A stretch of DNA of 64,000 nucleotides from Bradyrhizobium sp. ISRA464. GTDB taxonomy: Bacteria > Pseudomonadota > Alphaproteobacteria > Rhizobiales > Xanthobacteraceae. The notes beneath the pieces were generated by a model, which was given only the letters and a program-made list of their open reading frames with translations, made no database searches and was not told where the DNA came from. Shown in pieces: positions 7,765 to 16,996 of the stretch. The DNA lies in contig NZ_CP094526.1 of the NCBI RefSeq assembly GCF_029910095.1, positions 5,270,001-5,334,000 of the forward strand, in the 5' to 3' direction. Each line of letters starts with the position of its first letter. Position 1 is the first letter of the stretch. A program made the position numbers and the translations under genes.

Positions 7765-8733
7765 ATGAAAGCCTATGTGTACGGGGCCAATGGCCCCGAA
7801 ATCACCGACGTCGCCAAGCCCACGCCGAAAGGCACGCAGGTGCTGGTGAAGGTCCGCGCCTGCGGCCTCAACCGCGCCGATCTCGGCATGACCAAGGGCC
7901 ACGCCCATGGCGCTGCCGGCGGCGTCGGCACCGTGCTCGGCATGGAATGGGCCGGCGAGGTCGCCGAGCTCGGTCCCGATGCCAAGGGTGTCAAGGTCGG
8001 CGACAGGATCATGGGCTCGGGCGGCGCGGCGTTTGCCGAGTACACGCTCGCCGATCACGGGCGATTGTTCCGCGCGCCGTCGAACATGAACTTCGACGAA
8101 GCCGCCACCCTCCCCGTCGCGCTCGCCACCATGCATAACGCCGTCGTCACCAACGGCGCGCTGCAGCTGGGCCAGACCGTGCTGATCCAGGGCGCGAGCT
8201 CCGGCGTCGGGCTGATGGCAATGCAGATCGCCAAGCTGAAGGGCGCCAAGCTCGTCGTCGGATCCTCGACCGATCCGACGCGCCGCGGACGGTTGAAGGA
8301 GTTCGGCGCCGATCTCGCGATCGATTCCTCCGATCCTGCCTGGGTCGATCAGGTGCTGAAGGCGACCGACAGCCAGGGCGTCGACCTGATCGTCGACCAG
8401 GTCTCCGGCAAGGTCGCCAACCAGAACCTGGCGGCGACCAAGATCAAGGGCCGCATCGTCAATGTCGGCCGGCTCGGTGGCACCCATGCCGACTTCAACT
8501 TCGACCTGCATGCGGCGCGCCGCATCCACTATATCGGCGTCACCTTCCGCACCCGCACGATCGAGGAGATCCGCGAGATCTTCGACGAGGTCAGGAAAGA
8601 CATCTGGCCCGCAGTGGAACAGCGCAAGCTGCAGCTTCCGATCGACAAGGTCTACAAGTTCGCCGACATCGGCAAGGCGTTCGCGCACATGGAAGCGAAC
8701 AAGCACCTCGGCAAGATCGTGGTGGCGCTGTAG
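7765..8733 (+). CDS. NADPH:quinone oxidoreductase-like MDR protein
   Basis: A 322-residue medium-chain dehydrogenase/reductase of the zinc-free quinone oxidoreductase type. It has an N-terminal GroES-like domain (GLNRADLGMTKG, EWAGEVAELG) and a Rossmann domain with the nucleotide-binding motif GASSGVGLMAMQIAK around residue 143. The zinc-ligand cysteine cluster of alcohol dehydrogenases is absent. The last segments (RTIEEIREIFDEVRKDIWPAVE, HLGKIVVAL) recur almost unchanged in a deleted copy at 9811-10121. A ribosome binding site AAAGAGAAGAG precedes the ATG. Physiological substrate unknown. Confidence 0.85.
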   Translation: MKAYVYGANGPEITDVAKPTPKGTQVLVKVRACGLNRADLGMTKGHAHGAAGGVGTVLGMEWAGEVAELGPDAKGVKVGDRIMGSGGAAFAEYTLADHGRLFRAPSNMNFDEAATLPVALATMHNAVVTNGALQLGQTVLIQGASSGVGLMAMQIAKLKGAKLVVGSSTDPTRRGRLKEFGADLAIDSSDPAWVDQVLKATDSQGVDLIVDQVSGKVANQNLAATKIKGRIVNVGRLGGTHADFNFDLHAARRIHYIGVTFRTRTIEEIREIFDEVRKDIWPAVEQRKLQLPIDKVYKFADIGKAFAHMEANKHLGKIVVAL

Positions 8734-8789
8734 CGGGCAACCAGGCTGAAGTGCGTAGTGCGGCTTGGCCGAACGGTCTGCGCTGAGTA

Positions 8790-8875
8790 CGTAGGATGGG
8801 TGGAGCGCAGCGATACCCATCGATTATATCCGCGCGGTGAGATGATGGGTTTCGCTGCACTCCACCCATCCTACT
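8790..8875. repeat. Long imperfect inverted repeat between convergent genes
   Basis: GTAGGATGGGTGGAGCGCAG (8791-8810) is complemented, with a few mismatches, by CTGCACTCCACCCATCCTAC (8855-8874). The middle carries further complementarity (ATACCCATCG / GATGATGGGT). It lies between the converging quinone oxidoreductase and RlpA genes and could serve as a bidirectional terminator. A degraded relative occurs at 20441-20480. Confidence 0.75.
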
Positions 8876-9014
8876 ACGCACTGATGGCAACGCAAATTGC
8901 GCCGGCCGGCGCCTTGCCGTCAGAGGGGGGCATCGCCTCAAAGATCAGCGACGAAGAGGCCATCGAAGCGTTCCCACTACCCGGGAGGAGGCTGCGCTCT
9001 TTCGGCTGCGACGT

Positions 9015-9509
9015 TCAGCCAACCGGTCCGGGGATCCAATAGTCTCCTGAAAGCGGGATAACTCTTACGCCGTTAATTACTCCGAGCTGCAGGCTTGGAT
9101 CGAAATGGCGCATCGTCCGCTCATTGAGGTCAATGATGCGCCCAGGCGTTAGTGGCCCCACGTCATTTATCTTGACGATGACCTTCTTGCCCTCAGCCTC
9201 AACGAGGGCATATTTCGGCCTCGCGCCAAATTGCACCCCGCCAAATTTCTGACGCAAACTCGTCTTGATGGCAGCCGCCCAGGCAGAGGGATCATAGCGC
9301 TCGCCGGAGGCTGTCTTCGAGCCGCCCTCCCGCCATCCGGGCCGGAACGGATTGTACATGGATGCCGCGCCGACGATCGCATCCCCAGAAGCAGCAATGA
9401 CGACGGCGCTTGAATGAACCGTACTGGCTTCACTTCGAGCAACGGTAACAGACATGGCAAGCGCAACCACGGCGCCGCAAATTGCGGCGCTCGAGCCGAA
9501 TAGCATCAT
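9015..9509 (-). CDS. RlpA-like double-psi beta-barrel exported protein
   Basis: A 164-residue protein with an N-terminal signal-like hydrophobic segment (residues about 7-26) followed by an RlpA-type double-psi beta-barrel. GAASMYNPFRPGWREGG, KTASGERYDPS, VIVKINDVGPLTPGRIIDL match the family's G-x-A-S-x-Y, T-x-S-G-E and N-D-R-G-P-regions. Here the usual Arg of NDRGP is Val. RlpA proteins act in the periplasm on denuded peptidoglycan glycans or bind the septum. There is no C-terminal SPOR domain. It is flanked by the intact quinone oxidoreductase gene and its deleted copy. Confidence 0.75.
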   Translation of the reverse strand: MMLFGSSAAICGAVVALAMSVTVARSEASTVHSSAVVIAASGDAIVGAASMYNPFRPGWREGGSKTASGERYDPSAWAAAIKTSLRQKFGGVQFGARPKYALVEAEGKKVIVKINDVGPLTPGRIIDLNERTMRHFDPSLQLGVINGVRVIPLSGDYWIPGPVG

Positions 9510-9810
9510 AACTCCTTGACTGATTTTTTTCGATCGTTCGGTTCCCGATGCCGTAAAACATGGTCAAGCGAACGCGGAGGCGTTTACGAACTCGTGCCAA
9601 TTTTTTGCGGATTCGTGCCGATGCTGGCGATGGAACCGTTGTGGGAACCGGGGAGGTCCTCACGCAGTGTTTTTAGTTCTCACCGACTAAGACAGAGATT
9701 GCGTCAGCAGCATGACTGCACAGAACTTCTTCGACTGCGCGTGAGTAGGAGCAAGCGTTCTGGCCGGTGTCCGCTCGGGGCTCAAAAGCGGATGACAGCG
9801 AGCCCGCGCT
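9510..9810. other. Gene-poor segment upstream of rlpA-like gene
   Basis: About 300 bases with no supportable gene. It contains the presumed promoter of the leftward rlpA-like gene and ends abruptly where homology to the quinone oxidoreductase gene begins at 9811. Confidence 0.5.
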
Positions 9811-10121
9811 TCCAGGGCGCGAGCTCCGGCGTCGGGCTGATGGCGATGCAGATCGCCAAGCTGAAGGGCGCGAAGCTCGTGGTGGGATCCTCGACCGATG
9901 CGACGCGTCGCGGACGGCTGAAGGAGTTCGGTGTCCGCACCCGCACGATCGAGGAGATCCGCGAGATCTTCGACGAGGTCAGGAAAGACATCTGGCCCGC
10001 GGTGGAACAGCGCAAGCTGCAGCTTCCGATCGACAAGGTCTACAAGTTCGCCGACATCGGCAAGGCGTTCGAGCACATGGAAGCGAACAAGCACCTCGGC
10101 AAGATCGTGGTGACGCTGTAG
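9811..10121 (+). pseudogene. Internally deleted quinone oxidoreductase copy
   Basis: From TCCAGGGCGCGAGCTCC at 9811 this stretch is a near-identical copy of the intact gene from base 8186 onward. It jumps from the KEFG codons (about 8305) directly to the RTRTIEEI codons (about 8550), a loss of roughly 80 residues, and then continues to the same stop. The N-terminal GroES domain is missing. The copy keeps an open frame but lacks half the Rossmann fold, so it cannot be a working dehydrogenase. Confidence 0.85.
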
Positions 10122-10179
10122 CGGACGCCGCGCCGTGCAGCGGACAACAGGCGCAGTTGTCCCGCCGCAAATGATATGA

Positions 10180-11178
10180 TCAGCGCGTCTCGCCGGAAAA
10201 GGCCTGCCGCAAGGCTGACAGCCTGTCGAGCGCAGCTTGCGGCAGCGGGCCTTTCTGAACTGCCGCGAGAGCCTCCTCGAACTGTTGCGGCGTCGCCATG
10301 CCAACCAGGATCGTGCCCATGGCCGGATGCGACAGCGCGAACCGCGTGGCGGCTTCGGTCAGGCTTGCAGCAAATCCGTCCTCGACCAGCGGCAGCAGTC
10401 GACGCGCGCGATCGATGTCGGCATCGTAGCTCATCGCCGAACCGATCGGCTCGGGCGCCGGGCCCGCAATCGGATGACGCTCGGCTGAAGCAGACAACGC
10501 GCCACCGGCGAGCACACGGATGCCCACGACACCGACGCCGGCAGACTTGGTGTGGTCGAACAATCGGCCATAGTCCTGCGCCGGATAGCCCGGTGGCAGA
10601 TCCTCCCCGGCTGATGGATTGAGCATGTTGTAGACGACCTGCGCGCTGTCGAAGACGCGGGCATCGATCACCTGCTGCAGGGCCACGGTCTCGCCGACGG
10701 CCGTCATCCCGAGGAAACGAACCTTGCCCTGGTCACGCAGGCGCATGAACGCCGGCACCACCTCGTCCAGCACCTGCCGAGCGCTGAGCGTCGCGCCGCC
10801 ACCGGCTTCGGTGATCGGATTGTGCAGATGAAAGATGTCGACCTGATCGAGGCCGAGGCGGGCCAGGCTGCCTTCGAGCGAAAGCCTGACCGTATCAGCA
10901 ACGCGGCCAAACTCACCGGGCTGCAATCGGACCTTGGTCCCGACGACCACATTGGGCGGCTTCAGCTGCCGCAAGACCCGGCCAAGGTTCTGCTCCGACG
11001 CGCCATTGCCGTACTGCACCGCTGTGTCGAAATAATTGACGCCAGCGGCGATCGCCCGCGCAACCGTACGCTCCTGGTCGGCAGCATCACCACGCACCAT
11101 CAATCCACCCACGGCACCGCAGCCGAAGCCCAGGACCGAGAGCTGCATTCCGGTGCGCCCAAAGACCCGCAATTGCAT
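10180..11178 (-). CDS. Aldo/keto reductase
   Basis: A 332-residue (beta/alpha)8 NAD(P)H-dependent oxidoreductase. The likely catalytic tetrad is visible: Asp51 and Tyr56 (YFDTAVQYGNG), Lys82 (VVGTKV) and His119 (IFHLHNP). The cofactor-binding C-terminal region includes GIRVLAGGALS and ATPQQFEEAL. The start at 11178 (MQLRVFGRTGMQLSVLGFG) is the family's normal N terminus and has GGAGGA upstream; longer in-frame extensions lack this. It is transcribed alone, toward the quinone oxidoreductase remnant. Substrate unknown. Confidence 0.9.
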   Translation of the reverse strand: MQLRVFGRTGMQLSVLGFGCGAVGGLMVRGDAADQERTVARAIAAGVNYFDTAVQYGNGASEQNLGRVLRQLKPPNVVVGTKVRLQPGEFGRVADTVRLSLEGSLARLGLDQVDIFHLHNPITEAGGGATLSARQVLDEVVPAFMRLRDQGKVRFLGMTAVGETVALQQVIDARVFDSAQVVYNMLNPSAGEDLPPGYPAQDYGRLFDHTKSAGVGVVGIRVLAGGALSASAERHPIAGPAPEPIGSAMSYDADIDRARRLLPLVEDGFAASLTEAATRFALSHPAMGTILVGMATPQQFEEALAAVQKGPLPQAALDRLSALRQAFSGETR

Positions 11179-11451
11179 CGCCGTTCCTCCGAGGGAGTAG
11201 ACACTATGCAAGATTGAACGGCTGTCCCTCAACCCTGGTATTTGCCGCCGTGGCTCAGCATCCGCAGACGGAACAAGCGGGCAAGCGATACACAACAGCG
11301 ATTGGAACACCTCCCAGTGCCGCACGCAGCAGAAGGCCTCGACGCAAGCTCACTTGGTTATCGGTGCGAATAGCAATATCGCCGCGTTAAATCATGCGGT
11401 CCTCCATGCTGAAAATCGTGGCGCGATCCGAAGTAATCGCTGTCGGCTGGA

Positions 11452-11757
11452 TCAGGGTATCGAGGCGTTGCTCGATGGCGCAGTCTTGGTGCCGACCGGC
11501 GGAGGCGTCTTGAGAGTAGCCCCAGTCGTCGTATCAGTTGCCGGGACGGTGGACTCAAAGCCCGAAAGCACGCTGCCCTGACCCGGGACCGCGTCAGCCG
11601 TCGGAGCCTTATTATTGAGTCCGTTCATGAATGGCTGGCTTGTTGTGGTTGACAATCCGCCCGCAGCCACAGCGGTGAATAGATGGTCTGCCGCATAGGC
11701 CGGGCAAGACCCTGCAAGCAATGATACGCCTGCCGCAAGGATCGCGAGTTTCCTCAT
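11452..11757 (-). CDS. Small secreted protein of unknown function
   Basis: A 101-residue protein beginning MRKLAILAAGVSLLAGSCPAYAADHL: a charged N terminus, hydrophobic core and AYA-A signal peptidase site near residue 22. The mature part is low-complexity, rich in Thr, Ala, Pro and Gly, with no recognised domain and no cysteines. GAGGAG lies upstream of the ATG at 11757. It probably ends up in the periplasm or outside the cell. Confidence 0.65.
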   Translation of the reverse strand: MRKLAILAAGVSLLAGSCPAYAADHLFTAVAAGGLSTTTSQPFMNGLNNKAPTADAVPGQGSVLSGFESTVPATDTTTGATLKTPPPVGTKTAPSSNASIP

Positions 11758-12700
11758 TATCAACTCCTCTTCTGAATTGAGGTGTGCCAATGCACAGCGA
11801 GCTCATCAGCTGCGCTGTTGGCCAAGTTTGAATGCAGTCGGTCTCCAGGAGTTCCTATATCTCTGGGAATAACGCTCAATGTCCCGGTGCCGAATGGTTA
11901 GTTTCCGACAGGGAAGTCAGAATTCGAGCTCCGGCCGCAACCAGTATCCTTGTCAGTGCGGTGTTTTGGCCGCTTTGCGTCAATCGCGTCGGTACGGCTT
12001 GCTGCAACGACTTCCGGTCAACCCTATTGAACGGGCGCCGTTGGCGCCGGTCCGGGCGCCTCAAAAGGGCCAATACCGGACAAACAACCATGCGAGGTGT
12101 CGCCTCTAGGCACTCTGCTGCTGCTCGTACCATCTGGAGGTGCACCACGCGGATCGCTTTTCTCTTTCAGGTATTGCAGCAGCTTGTCCTTTGCATCGCT
12201 GCCAATTCGCGAACGGGCGCATTCGGCGGAAGCGGTAAAACGGCAGATCGTATAAAGATGCGCGGCGGACCGAGCGCCTCGTCTCTGTAATAATCGTGAG
12301 ATTGCTGGTCCATGAACAAACGGAACACGCCGACGTCTAAGCAAACCCATGCCAGCGGGGGCTCGCGCGTCGCCGCGCCGGACGTTCAATCGTACCCGAA
12401 GATTGCGCCGCCCGAGCCCCGCGTTGCGTGTGCCACGTTCCAATACGACAGCGCCCACCGGATGTTCAGAATCATGGGTACGCGCCCGGTTGGCCAGTTG
12501 GACTTCGGGCCGAACCACTCCATAATCTGATCCTGCTGAGTGTTGTTAAGGCCCTCGATGGTGTCAGAGTCGCCGGTGCGATACTGAATCGTGACGATCG
12601 TAACGTAGCGCTTCGCCCATTGGCTAGCACGGCACACTCAGCACAAGTAGGTCGCGTACTCATTAAGCGACCAGCGGACTGATGTCCGCTCAACTCTCAA
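11758..12700. other. Long gene-poor, degenerate region before the IS91-type element
   Basis: Nearly 950 bases without a supportable gene. Short leftward frames between 12180 and 12640 have amino-acid composition unlike random shadow frames (for example DAKDKLLQYLKEKSD and MILNIRWALSYWNVAH). They shift frame and are interrupted, so they may be relics of an old gene. No promoter, RNA gene or repeat was identified. Confidence 0.5.
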
Positions 12701-12869
12701 TAGCGGCGGAACAGCGGACATTGCGCTAGGTCGCAGAAGGGCCACAGGACTAAACCGCTCGCGCGGTAGGGCGCTGGGGCTGGCGACGCAGCCAAGACGA
12801 TAGCGCGACGGGGCGTCCTGTTTTGAGATGAGGGGTTCGCAACCTTCACTCAAAACAGGAGCATCCCCA

Positions 12870-13748
12870 ATGACCAAGCAGGCCATCAGTCCGTTGCGCC
12901 AGCGCATGATCGAAGACATGGCGATCCGCAAGTTCGCGCCCAAGACCCAACACGACTACGTGCAAAGGGTCAAGGACTTCGCGGTATTCCTCGGCCGCTC
13001 GCCCGACCTGGCCCAGTCGGAGGACGTGCGCGGCTTTCGGCTGCATCTGGCGTCGAACGGCGCCGGCGCGCCAAAGATCAACGCCACCGTCTCGGCGCTG
13101 CGGTTCTTCTTCAATGTGACGCTCGATCGGCCCGAGCTTGCCAAGCACCTGTCGTTCATGCACGAGCCACGCAAGGTTCCGGTTGTTCTCAGCCCGGAAG
13201 AGGTTGCGCGCTTTCTGGAGGCGGCGCCGAGCATCAAATACAAGGCGGCGCTCAGTGTCGCTTACGGTGCAGGGTTGCGTGTCTCTGAGGTCGTCGCGTT
13301 GAAGGTATCCGACATCGATTCCGAACGCATGATGCTGCGCGTCGAGCAGGGCAAAGGCCGCAAGGATCGCCACGCGATGCTTTCCCCTGTGCTGCTCGAA
13401 CTTCTGCGCGATTGGTACCGCATTTCCCGCCCGCAGGGCTGGCTGTTTCCGGGACTGAAGCCGGCCAGCCCGATGACGACGCGCCAGCTCACGCGCGCCT
13501 GCCACGCGGCGGCCCACATGGCCGAGATCGCCAAGCGGGTGACGCCGCACACCCTGCGCCACAGCTTCGCGACCCACCTGCTCGAGCAGAACATTGATAT
13601 TCGGGTGATCCAGGTCCTGTTGGGCCACGCCAAGCTCGAGACCACGGCGCTCTATACCCGCGTCGCCACCAACACCATCCGCGAGGTCATGAGCCCGCTG
13701 GATCACCTCACCCCGCTCCGCGCCAAGCGAGACGAGCCGCCTGCCTGA
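12870..13748 (+). CDS. Tyrosine recombinase / phage-type integrase of IS91-like element
   Basis: A 292-residue site-specific recombinase with an N-terminal SAM-like DNA-binding domain (residues about 5-90) and a catalytic domain. The catalytic set is present: Arg137 (GLRVSEV), a Lys in GKGRKDRH, His227 and Arg230 (HTLRHSF), His253 (LLGHAKLETT) and nucleophile Tyr262 (LYTRV). The ATG at 12870 follows an AACAGGAG ribosome binding site; the earlier in-frame start lacks one. It is followed after 14 bp by the transposase gene, and probably acts in mobility of the same element. Confidence 0.9.
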   Translation: MTKQAISPLRQRMIEDMAIRKFAPKTQHDYVQRVKDFAVFLGRSPDLAQSEDVRGFRLHLASNGAGAPKINATVSALRFFFNVTLDRPELAKHLSFMHEPRKVPVVLSPEEVARFLEAAPSIKYKAALSVAYGAGLRVSEVVALKVSDIDSERMMLRVEQGKGRKDRHAMLSPVLLELLRDWYRISRPQGWLFPGLKPASPMTTRQLTRACHAAAHMAEIAKRVTPHTLRHSFATHLLEQNIDIRVIQVLLGHAKLETTALYTRVATNTIREVMSPLDHLTPLRAKRDEPPA

Positions 13749-13762
13749 CGCGCAGGCCGCGC

Positions 13763-14953
13763 ATGTCGCGCCCGGCTTTGGAGGTTGCGGATATCTTCCG
13801 CAGCCATGGCCTAGCATGGCGTCAAGCCCATGCCGGTCATATCAGCCTCGACCAGATGAAGGTGATGTCGGCGATCGAGCGCTGCCGCACGGCGGCCCTC
13901 GGGGGCCACGTCGCGCGCTGCGCGGACTGCGCTTATACCACGATCGCCTACAACTCCTGCCGCAACCGGCACTGCCCGAAGTGCCAGGGCGCCGCCGCGA
14001 AGGACTGGCTTGCCGACCGCGAGGCCGAGCTGTTGCCGGTGCCGTACTATCACGTCGTGTTCACGCTGCCGGCGGCCATCGCCGACATCGCCTACCAGAA
14101 CAAGGCCGTGGTCTACGATCTGCTGTTCAAGGTCTCGGCCGAGACCATGCTGACGATCGCCGCCGATCCGAAGCATCTGGGTGGGCGGATCGGCGTCACC
14201 TCCGTGCTGCACACCTGGGGTTCGGCGCTGACCCATCACCCCCACGTGCACATGATCGTGCCGGGCGGCGGCATCTCGTCCGACGGCCAGCGCTGGGTGT
14301 CGTGCCGGCCGGGCTTCTTCCTGTCCGTGCGCGTGCTCTCCCGCCTGTTCCGGCGACTGTTCCTGGAGAAGCTTGTCGCCGCCCACCAAGCCGGCCGCCT
14401 CAGCTTCTTCGGCGACCACGCCCATCTCGCCGAGGCGCAATCCTTCGCGACTCATCTCGCCCCGCTGCGCACGGCCGAGTGGGTCGTCTATTCAAAGCGG
14501 CCGTTCGGCGGCCCTGAGGCGGTGCCGGCCTATCTGTCGCGCTACACCCATCGCGTGGCCATCGCCAACAGCCGATTGATCGCCTGCGACGAGGGCGGCG
14601 TCACCTTCAAGTGGAAGGACTACCGCATCGAGGGCCGCGATCGATACAAGCAGATGACGCTCGCCACAGATGAGTTCATCCGCCGCTTCCTCATCCACGT
14701 GCTGCCAAAAGGCTTGCATCGCATCCGCCACTACGGCCTGTTCGCCAAAGGCGCTTGTGCCGCCAACGTCGCACGCGCCCGTGAGCTGCTCGCCGCTGCA
14801 AAACCTGAAGGCCAGCCTACCGCCGATCCCAGCAAGCCGAGCTGTCCATGCTGTGGCGGCTGCATGATCGTCATCGAGGTTTTCGCGCGCGGTGCAACGC
14901 CGCGGCATCGGCCGACAGCTCCAATGAACCGCATCAGGATCGACACCTCATGA
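13763..14953 (+). CDS. IS91-family transposase (HUH, Y2 type)
   Basis: A 396-residue rolling-circle type transposase. The N terminus carries a zinc-binding module (CADCAYTTIAYNSCRNRHCPKCQ, residues about 53-75). The HUH metal site is His161-Val-His163 (HHPHVHMIV) and the two-tyrosine motif is Tyr257-x3-Tyr261 (YLSRYTHRVAI). The C-terminal part contains CPCCGG, a second possible zinc knuckle. The length is normal for the family and all catalytic residues are present, so it may be active. Confidence 0.92.
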   Translation: MSRPALEVADIFRSHGLAWRQAHAGHISLDQMKVMSAIERCRTAALGGHVARCADCAYTTIAYNSCRNRHCPKCQGAAAKDWLADREAELLPVPYYHVVFTLPAAIADIAYQNKAVVYDLLFKVSAETMLTIAADPKHLGGRIGVTSVLHTWGSALTHHPHVHMIVPGGGISSDGQRWVSCRPGFFLSVRVLSRLFRRLFLEKLVAAHQAGRLSFFGDHAHLAEAQSFATHLAPLRTAEWVVYSKRPFGGPEAVPAYLSRYTHRVAIANSRLIACDEGGVTFKWKDYRIEGRDRYKQMTLATDEFIRRFLIHVLPKGLHRIRHYGLFAKGACAANVARARELLAAAKPEGQPTADPSKPSCPCCGGCMIVIEVFARGATPRHRPTAPMNRIRIDTS

Positions 14954-15310
14954 TCACGTCTCAATCCTGCAAATCTGCTCGTCGTGCCCGCTGGCTCTCG
15001 ACCGGCCACGGCAGAGCGCGCTCAGATTTCCCCCAGCCGTCGCAAATCGACGGACAAATTATGGAGTTCGATGCCACCCGTGGCCCGTTCGTCAGCCGCT
15101 CAACCGTCGAACAACCCGCTGCATCGGCTCGATTCAAATCAGCCATCTCGCCCGCGGCGCTCAAATCCCCATAGTCCCGGCCGCACAGCCTTACGTTCCC
15201 TTACCCGCGGTTTCCTCCCTTGGAGGCTTTCGGACGCCGGCCGCCGAATGCGCGGCGCTGTCCCTCAAACGGCCGGCATCCGAAACCCTTCACAGAAGCA
15301 GACGTGCAGT
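14954..15310. other. Downstream flank of IS91-type element
   Basis: No gene is supported here. A strong inverted repeat (TTTCGGACGCCGGCCG at 15228-15243 with CGGCCGGCATCCGAAA at 15270-15285) is the main structure and may mark the element's end. Confidence 0.5.
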
Positions 15311-15532
15311 CTATTTTTCCACGATATCGTAGAGCGTCGAACCAGAAGCGAGAATGCCGGCGATGGCAGGCGCCGACTGGGATAGCAGATATGGTACCCC
15401 GAGAATTGGGGGCACCAATCCGCGGCTGAGTGCCGGTTGCGTCATGCCGAGCTTTGTCGCGGCTCGCGTGAAGTTGCGCTCTCTCGCTATGGCGAGGAAG
15501 GCAAGTAAATGACCGGCGTCGTCCCGATCCAT
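15311..15532 (-). pseudogene. Truncated LysR-family regulator
   Basis: The first 37 or so codons (MDRDDAGHLLAFLAIARERN, then FTRAATKLGMTQPALSR) are a normal LysR winged-helix start. The frame then runs into unrelated sequence and stops at 73 residues, with no effector-binding domain. The break faces the IS91-type element, suggesting that insertion or associated rearrangement removed the rest. The gene would have been divergent from the remnant and SDR gene to its right. Confidence 0.75.
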
Positions 15533-15636
15533 TCATAAGCACATCTTATTACTCAAATCACAGTTTATCATCTAATCGCATGAGAGGGAACGCGTTAGGT
15601 TTGCCTCATCTGCCAGGGCACGGCGAGAAGGAACTC

Positions 15637-15877
15637 ATGAAACAAACCCGAAATTCGCTTGCAATGGAAAGGGAAGTGGCGCCCCCGCGTCACCACGACG
15701 CTGCTGCTGACGGGAGCGCCTGCTTTGAGCCAGGATAAATCAGAGCAACATATCCAGATTGCGGAGATTGTCATCGATGCGGCGCAACTTGAAAATTGTA
15801 AGGCAGCCGTTGCTGAACAGATCGAAGCCGCAAATTCGCTTGGACACCCTAATTACCCAAGGCGGAGATCGCCGTGA
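15637..15877 (+). pseudogene. Frameshifted antibiotic-biosynthesis-monooxygenase-like remnant
   Basis: An ATG at 15637 with a good GAAGGAA ribosome binding site opens MKQTRNSLA. The sensible continuation then lies one base out of frame: a signal-like LLLTGAPALSQD and an ABM-like start HIQIAEIVIDAAQLENCKA. It stops after about 70 residues, well short of the usual 100 or so plus signal. So there is both a frameshift near 15660 and a missing C terminus. Confidence 0.55.
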
Positions 15878-15952
15878 TAGCGTGCGTGCCGGCCTCTAGT
15901 TCGCAACCGGTCACAAAGTGCTAAGCGGAAATTCATGACGGGGACATGAGAT

Positions 15953-16843
15953 ATGAGCGAACCGATAGCAAGCGCTGCTGCCGAGGCCGACCAGCGGCCG
16001 CGAGACTGGATGAAGCGATCACAGATTGAGGGACTTGCCGCACTGATAGTCGGTGGCGGCAGCGGCATGGGTGCAGCATGCGCTCGAACCTTCGCAGCCA
16101 ATGATGGGCTCGTGATTGTGGCCGATCTCAACCTGAAGAACGCCGAGCGCATCGCGTCGGAAATCCACAAAAGCGGAGGCAAGGCTGTCGCCGTCGGGTT
16201 GGACGTGTCCAAGCCAGCGGACATCGATGCCGCAGCGCAGAAAACACTGGATACATATGGCCGACTCGACGTGCTGATTAACTCAGCGACATGGAGCGCC
16301 AACTGTATGCTCGAGGATGTGGACATGCGCGACTGGGACACAGCCTTCCAGACCAATGTCCACGGGCCGTTACTACTCGCCCGGGCCTGCTTACCGCATT
16401 TTCGCAAGAGTCCCGCGCCTGCAATCGTGTTCGTCGGATCGTTGGCTGGCGTTGTGGGCTACGCCCGTAAGTCGGCCTATAGCACAACCAAAGGCGCCCT
16501 TATCACCATGAGCCGTCAACTGGCGCTGGAATGGGCGGTGGACAATATTAGGGTGAACGTTCTCATCCCGGGCACGATTGATTCGCCCCTGTTCAGAAAA
16601 ATGGTACGTCCTGAAATCATCGCTACCTTCGAACGGGCGACCCCGATGGGGCGTCTCGGCTTGGCTAGCGAGATGGCAGACCTTGCGATCTTCCTAGCAT
16701 CGCCCGCCGCCTCGTTCATCACCGGTCAGACAATCAATTGCTGCGGTGGTTTTTCCATCAACACATTTGTCGTGCCGGCAGGCATGACAGAGACACTTAT
16801 TGAGGCCCGGCAACGCGAAAGTGACGTCGCTGCGAGCCTATAA
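15953..16843 (+). CDS. Short-chain dehydrogenase/reductase
   Basis: A 296-residue SDR oxidoreductase. The cofactor motif reads GGGSGMG (classical TGxxxGxG, residues about 34-40), followed by an acidic residue after beta-2 (VADLN), which favours NAD over NADP. The NNAG motif appears as INSA, and the active site is Ser (FVGSLAG) with Tyr-x3-Lys (YSTTK). An extra 20 or so residues precede the Rossmann fold. It sits between a LysR relic and an IS110 element and may be the only intact survivor of a former catabolic unit. Substrate unknown. Confidence 0.88.
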   Translation: MSEPIASAAAEADQRPRDWMKRSQIEGLAALIVGGGSGMGAACARTFAANDGLVIVADLNLKNAERIASEIHKSGGKAVAVGLDVSKPADIDAAAQKTLDTYGRLDVLINSATWSANCMLEDVDMRDWDTAFQTNVHGPLLLARACLPHFRKSPAPAIVFVGSLAGVVGYARKSAYSTTKGALITMSRQLALEWAVDNIRVNVLIPGTIDSPLFRKMVRPEIIATFERATPMGRLGLASEMADLAIFLASPAASFITGQTINCCGGFSINTFVVPAGMTETLIEARQRESDVAASL

Positions 16844-16996
16844 ACGGAAACTGAGGAAGAGGCTAATGCATGGGCCGGCTTAGGAATCTCTGCTAGACTG
16901 TATGTCCCCTCCACAAAATGAGGCGACTCACCTTCGATGTTGCGACGAGGGTTGCCTGGATGGACCGGGCAGAGCCTCAAACAAGGAGGGCGAGTC

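Larger units (their letters stand above)
12700..15290. mobile_element. IS91-family element with accompanying tyrosine recombinase (boundaries approximate)
   Basis: A tyrosine recombinase gene and an IS91-type HUH transposase gene lie 14 bp apart in the same orientation, the standard two-gene arrangement of a branch of IS91-like elements. A 16-bp inverted repeat with one mismatch (15228-15243 / 15270-15285) downstream could belong to the terminal structure. The exact ends are not defined: such elements lack terminal inverted repeats and target duplications. Confidence 0.7.

Noticed and set aside
12024..12637. Leftward frames in the region before the IS91-type element
   Set aside because: They are fragmentary, change frame and lack starts with ribosome binding sites. 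At most an old pseudogene.
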